A DNA stretch of 64,000 bases from Planctomycetota bacterium (lineage in GTDB: Bacteria; Planctomycetota; Phycisphaerae; Phycisphaerales; UBA1924), in NCBI GenBank assembly GCA_020831805.1, contig JAFIFX010000005.1:62001-126000 (forward strand), given 5' to 3'. Shown here one piece after another: positions 63,436 through 64,000 of this stretch; positions within the stretch are counted from its first letter, which is position 1; every line of letters starts with the position of its first letter. Made by a program: the position numbers and the translations under genes. Below the pieces are notes generated by a model. The model did no database searches, was not told the DNA's origin, and saw only the letters and a list, made by a program, of their open reading frames with translations.

Positions 63436-63441
63436 AGCCTA
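63436..63441 (-). promoter_or_regulatory. -10-like TAGGCT for leaderless gene at 63430
   Basis: On the minus strand TAGGCT ends 5 bases before the ATG (spacer TGGCC). Confidence 0.5.
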
Positions 63442-63508
63442 TCCGATCCACGCCGCGCCATGCGGCCGGGTCCCCCCCGGCAGCCCCCGAACCACGGGGC
63501 CGCCTGGC

Positions 63509-63778
63509 TCAGTGAACGATCTCAAAGCCCCGCTCGCCCCCCTCGAGCCCGACCTCGACCGCGAACTCCCGCTCGACCAGCCCGGACACCCGCCGGCGCA
63601 GGTCCGACAGGTAGCGGGCCACGGCGTCGGGCTCGCCCTGGACCTCCAGGCGGACCGTGCCGTCCGGCTCGTTGCGCACCCACCCCGTGACGGGGTGGGT
63701 GCGGGCGGTGTCCCGGGCCCGGGCGCGGAACCCCACCCCCTGGACCCTGCCCTGGAAGACCACACGCCGTCGGACCAT
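63509..63778 (-). CDS. acylphosphatase
   Basis: 89 residues. GRVQGVGFRARA carries the phosphate-binding loop and catalytic Arg, and GWVRNEPDGTV the catalytic Asn; both are intact. Hydrolyses acyl phosphates such as carbamoyl or acetyl phosphate. Full family length. TACAAA preceded by TGG lies 6 bases before the ATG, a weaker leaderless candidate since the last base of the hexamer is A. Confidence 0.92.
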   Translation of the reverse strand: MVRRRVVFQGRVQGVGFRARARDTARTHPVTGWVRNEPDGTVRLEVQGEPDAVARYLSDLRRRVSGLVEREFAVEVGLEGGERGFEIVH

Positions 63779-63884
63779 CCGTTGTTTGTACCAGCATCAC
63801 CCCGGCCGGACAACCGACAGCCCCCGGCCGACCCAGGATCCGTCCACATTCCGTCAAGTTCCTGTGCATAACGCCCCCGAACCA

Positions 63885-63913
63885 TTCACGCGGGCCCGCC
63901 CGGGCGGTACACT
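63885..63913 (+). promoter_or_regulatory. candidate promoter for the gene at 63943
   Basis: TTCACG (63885-63890), a 17-base spacer and TACACT (63908-63913), then AAGGAGG before the ATG. Confidence 0.5.
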
Positions 63914-63942
63914 CCGGTCAAGGGGTAAGGAGGCCCGCCGAC

Positions 63943-64000
63943 ATGACGATGAGCTACGGAGCGTTGTGCTCGGACTTTTATGTGAACATGAAGCTCGGGG
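63943..64000 (+). CDS. start of an unidentified gene, cut by window end
   Basis: Only 19 codons are visible, MTMSYGALCSDFYVNMKLG from ATG at 63943 (an ATG at 63949 is also possible). AAGGAGG precedes it. The SYGxLCSDFYxN opening recalls a conserved planctomycete protein of unknown role, but that is memory and low confidence. Confidence 0.5.
   Translation, partial: MTMSYGALCSDFYVNMKLG

Overview
The window is a GC-rich (roughly 70%) chromosomal segment that looks planctomycetal, most likely of the class Phycisphaerae. The grounds are inference: short C-terminal sorting tails ending in arginine runs (VPAPA...RRRRR at 16917, VPAAPTALAL...RRRR at 40935), a secreted FG-GAP/VCBS protein ending in a dockerin-like CPADMNGDGLVNFFDF pair, large TPR proteins, frequent GTG/TTG starts, and a flagellar fliM beside a nusA-infB operon. 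No phage, transposase, rRNA or CRISPR array was seen. One tRNA gene (Gly-GCC) is present. Most of the window is core genome with accessory pockets.

Layout. 2-1774: membrane M48 protease, cut by the window edge. 1775-2239: three related hairpins. 2240-8382 (minus): histidine kinase, NtrC-type regulator, MoxR-like AAA+ ATPase, an unknown 180-residue protein and a VWA protein. 8565-12041: a secreted PDZ/GND-repeat protein whose frame is broken by one base, then pilT. 12127-13176: NAD-dependent epimerase. 13329-18285: sulfate activation locus, with cysQ-cysC divergent from cysD-[exported protein]-cysN. 18361-20772: VCBS/dockerin protein. 21032-21103: tRNA-Gly. 21281-23230: dsbD. 23411-24466: fliM. 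24506-34283: nusA-infB-ylxP-rbfA, then a degenerate endonuclease III-like gene and a 1187-residue TPR lipoprotein, all translationally coupled from ylxP on. 34402-45619: mixed housekeeping and accessory genes (yebC, hydrolase, DUF1643, coaD, an AT-rich orphan, groES, DUF6624, an exported protein, a B12-fold protein, DUF3568, lapA-like, osmC, M48, ubiE-like). 45705-48107: typA and rplU. 48312-51216: ECF sigma, putative anti-sigma and a secreted protein, coupled by GTGA overlaps. 51224-56879: dipeptidase, M50-like protein, an orphan CoA-transferase beta subunit, rhodanese, small membrane proteins and a HAD phosphatase. 56816-62143: DUF418, dnaG, rpoD. 62156-64000: unknown HTH-like gene, acylphosphatase, and a truncated gene at the edge.

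The most general signal is regulatory. At eleven genes a -10-like TAnnnT hexamer (one copy is GATAGT) lies exactly 5 or 6 bases before the start codon with no usable Shine-Dalgarno, which predicts leaderless mRNAs. Other genes have good GGAGG-type sites and longer leaders, so two start modes appear to coexist. Other points of interest are a hairpin-plus-U-tract in the nusA leader, palindromes in the cysC/cysD divergent region and before the rhodanese gene, a T9 tract inside the likely promoter of the VCBS gene, and the MoxR/VWA and ECF modules, whose roles are unknown.
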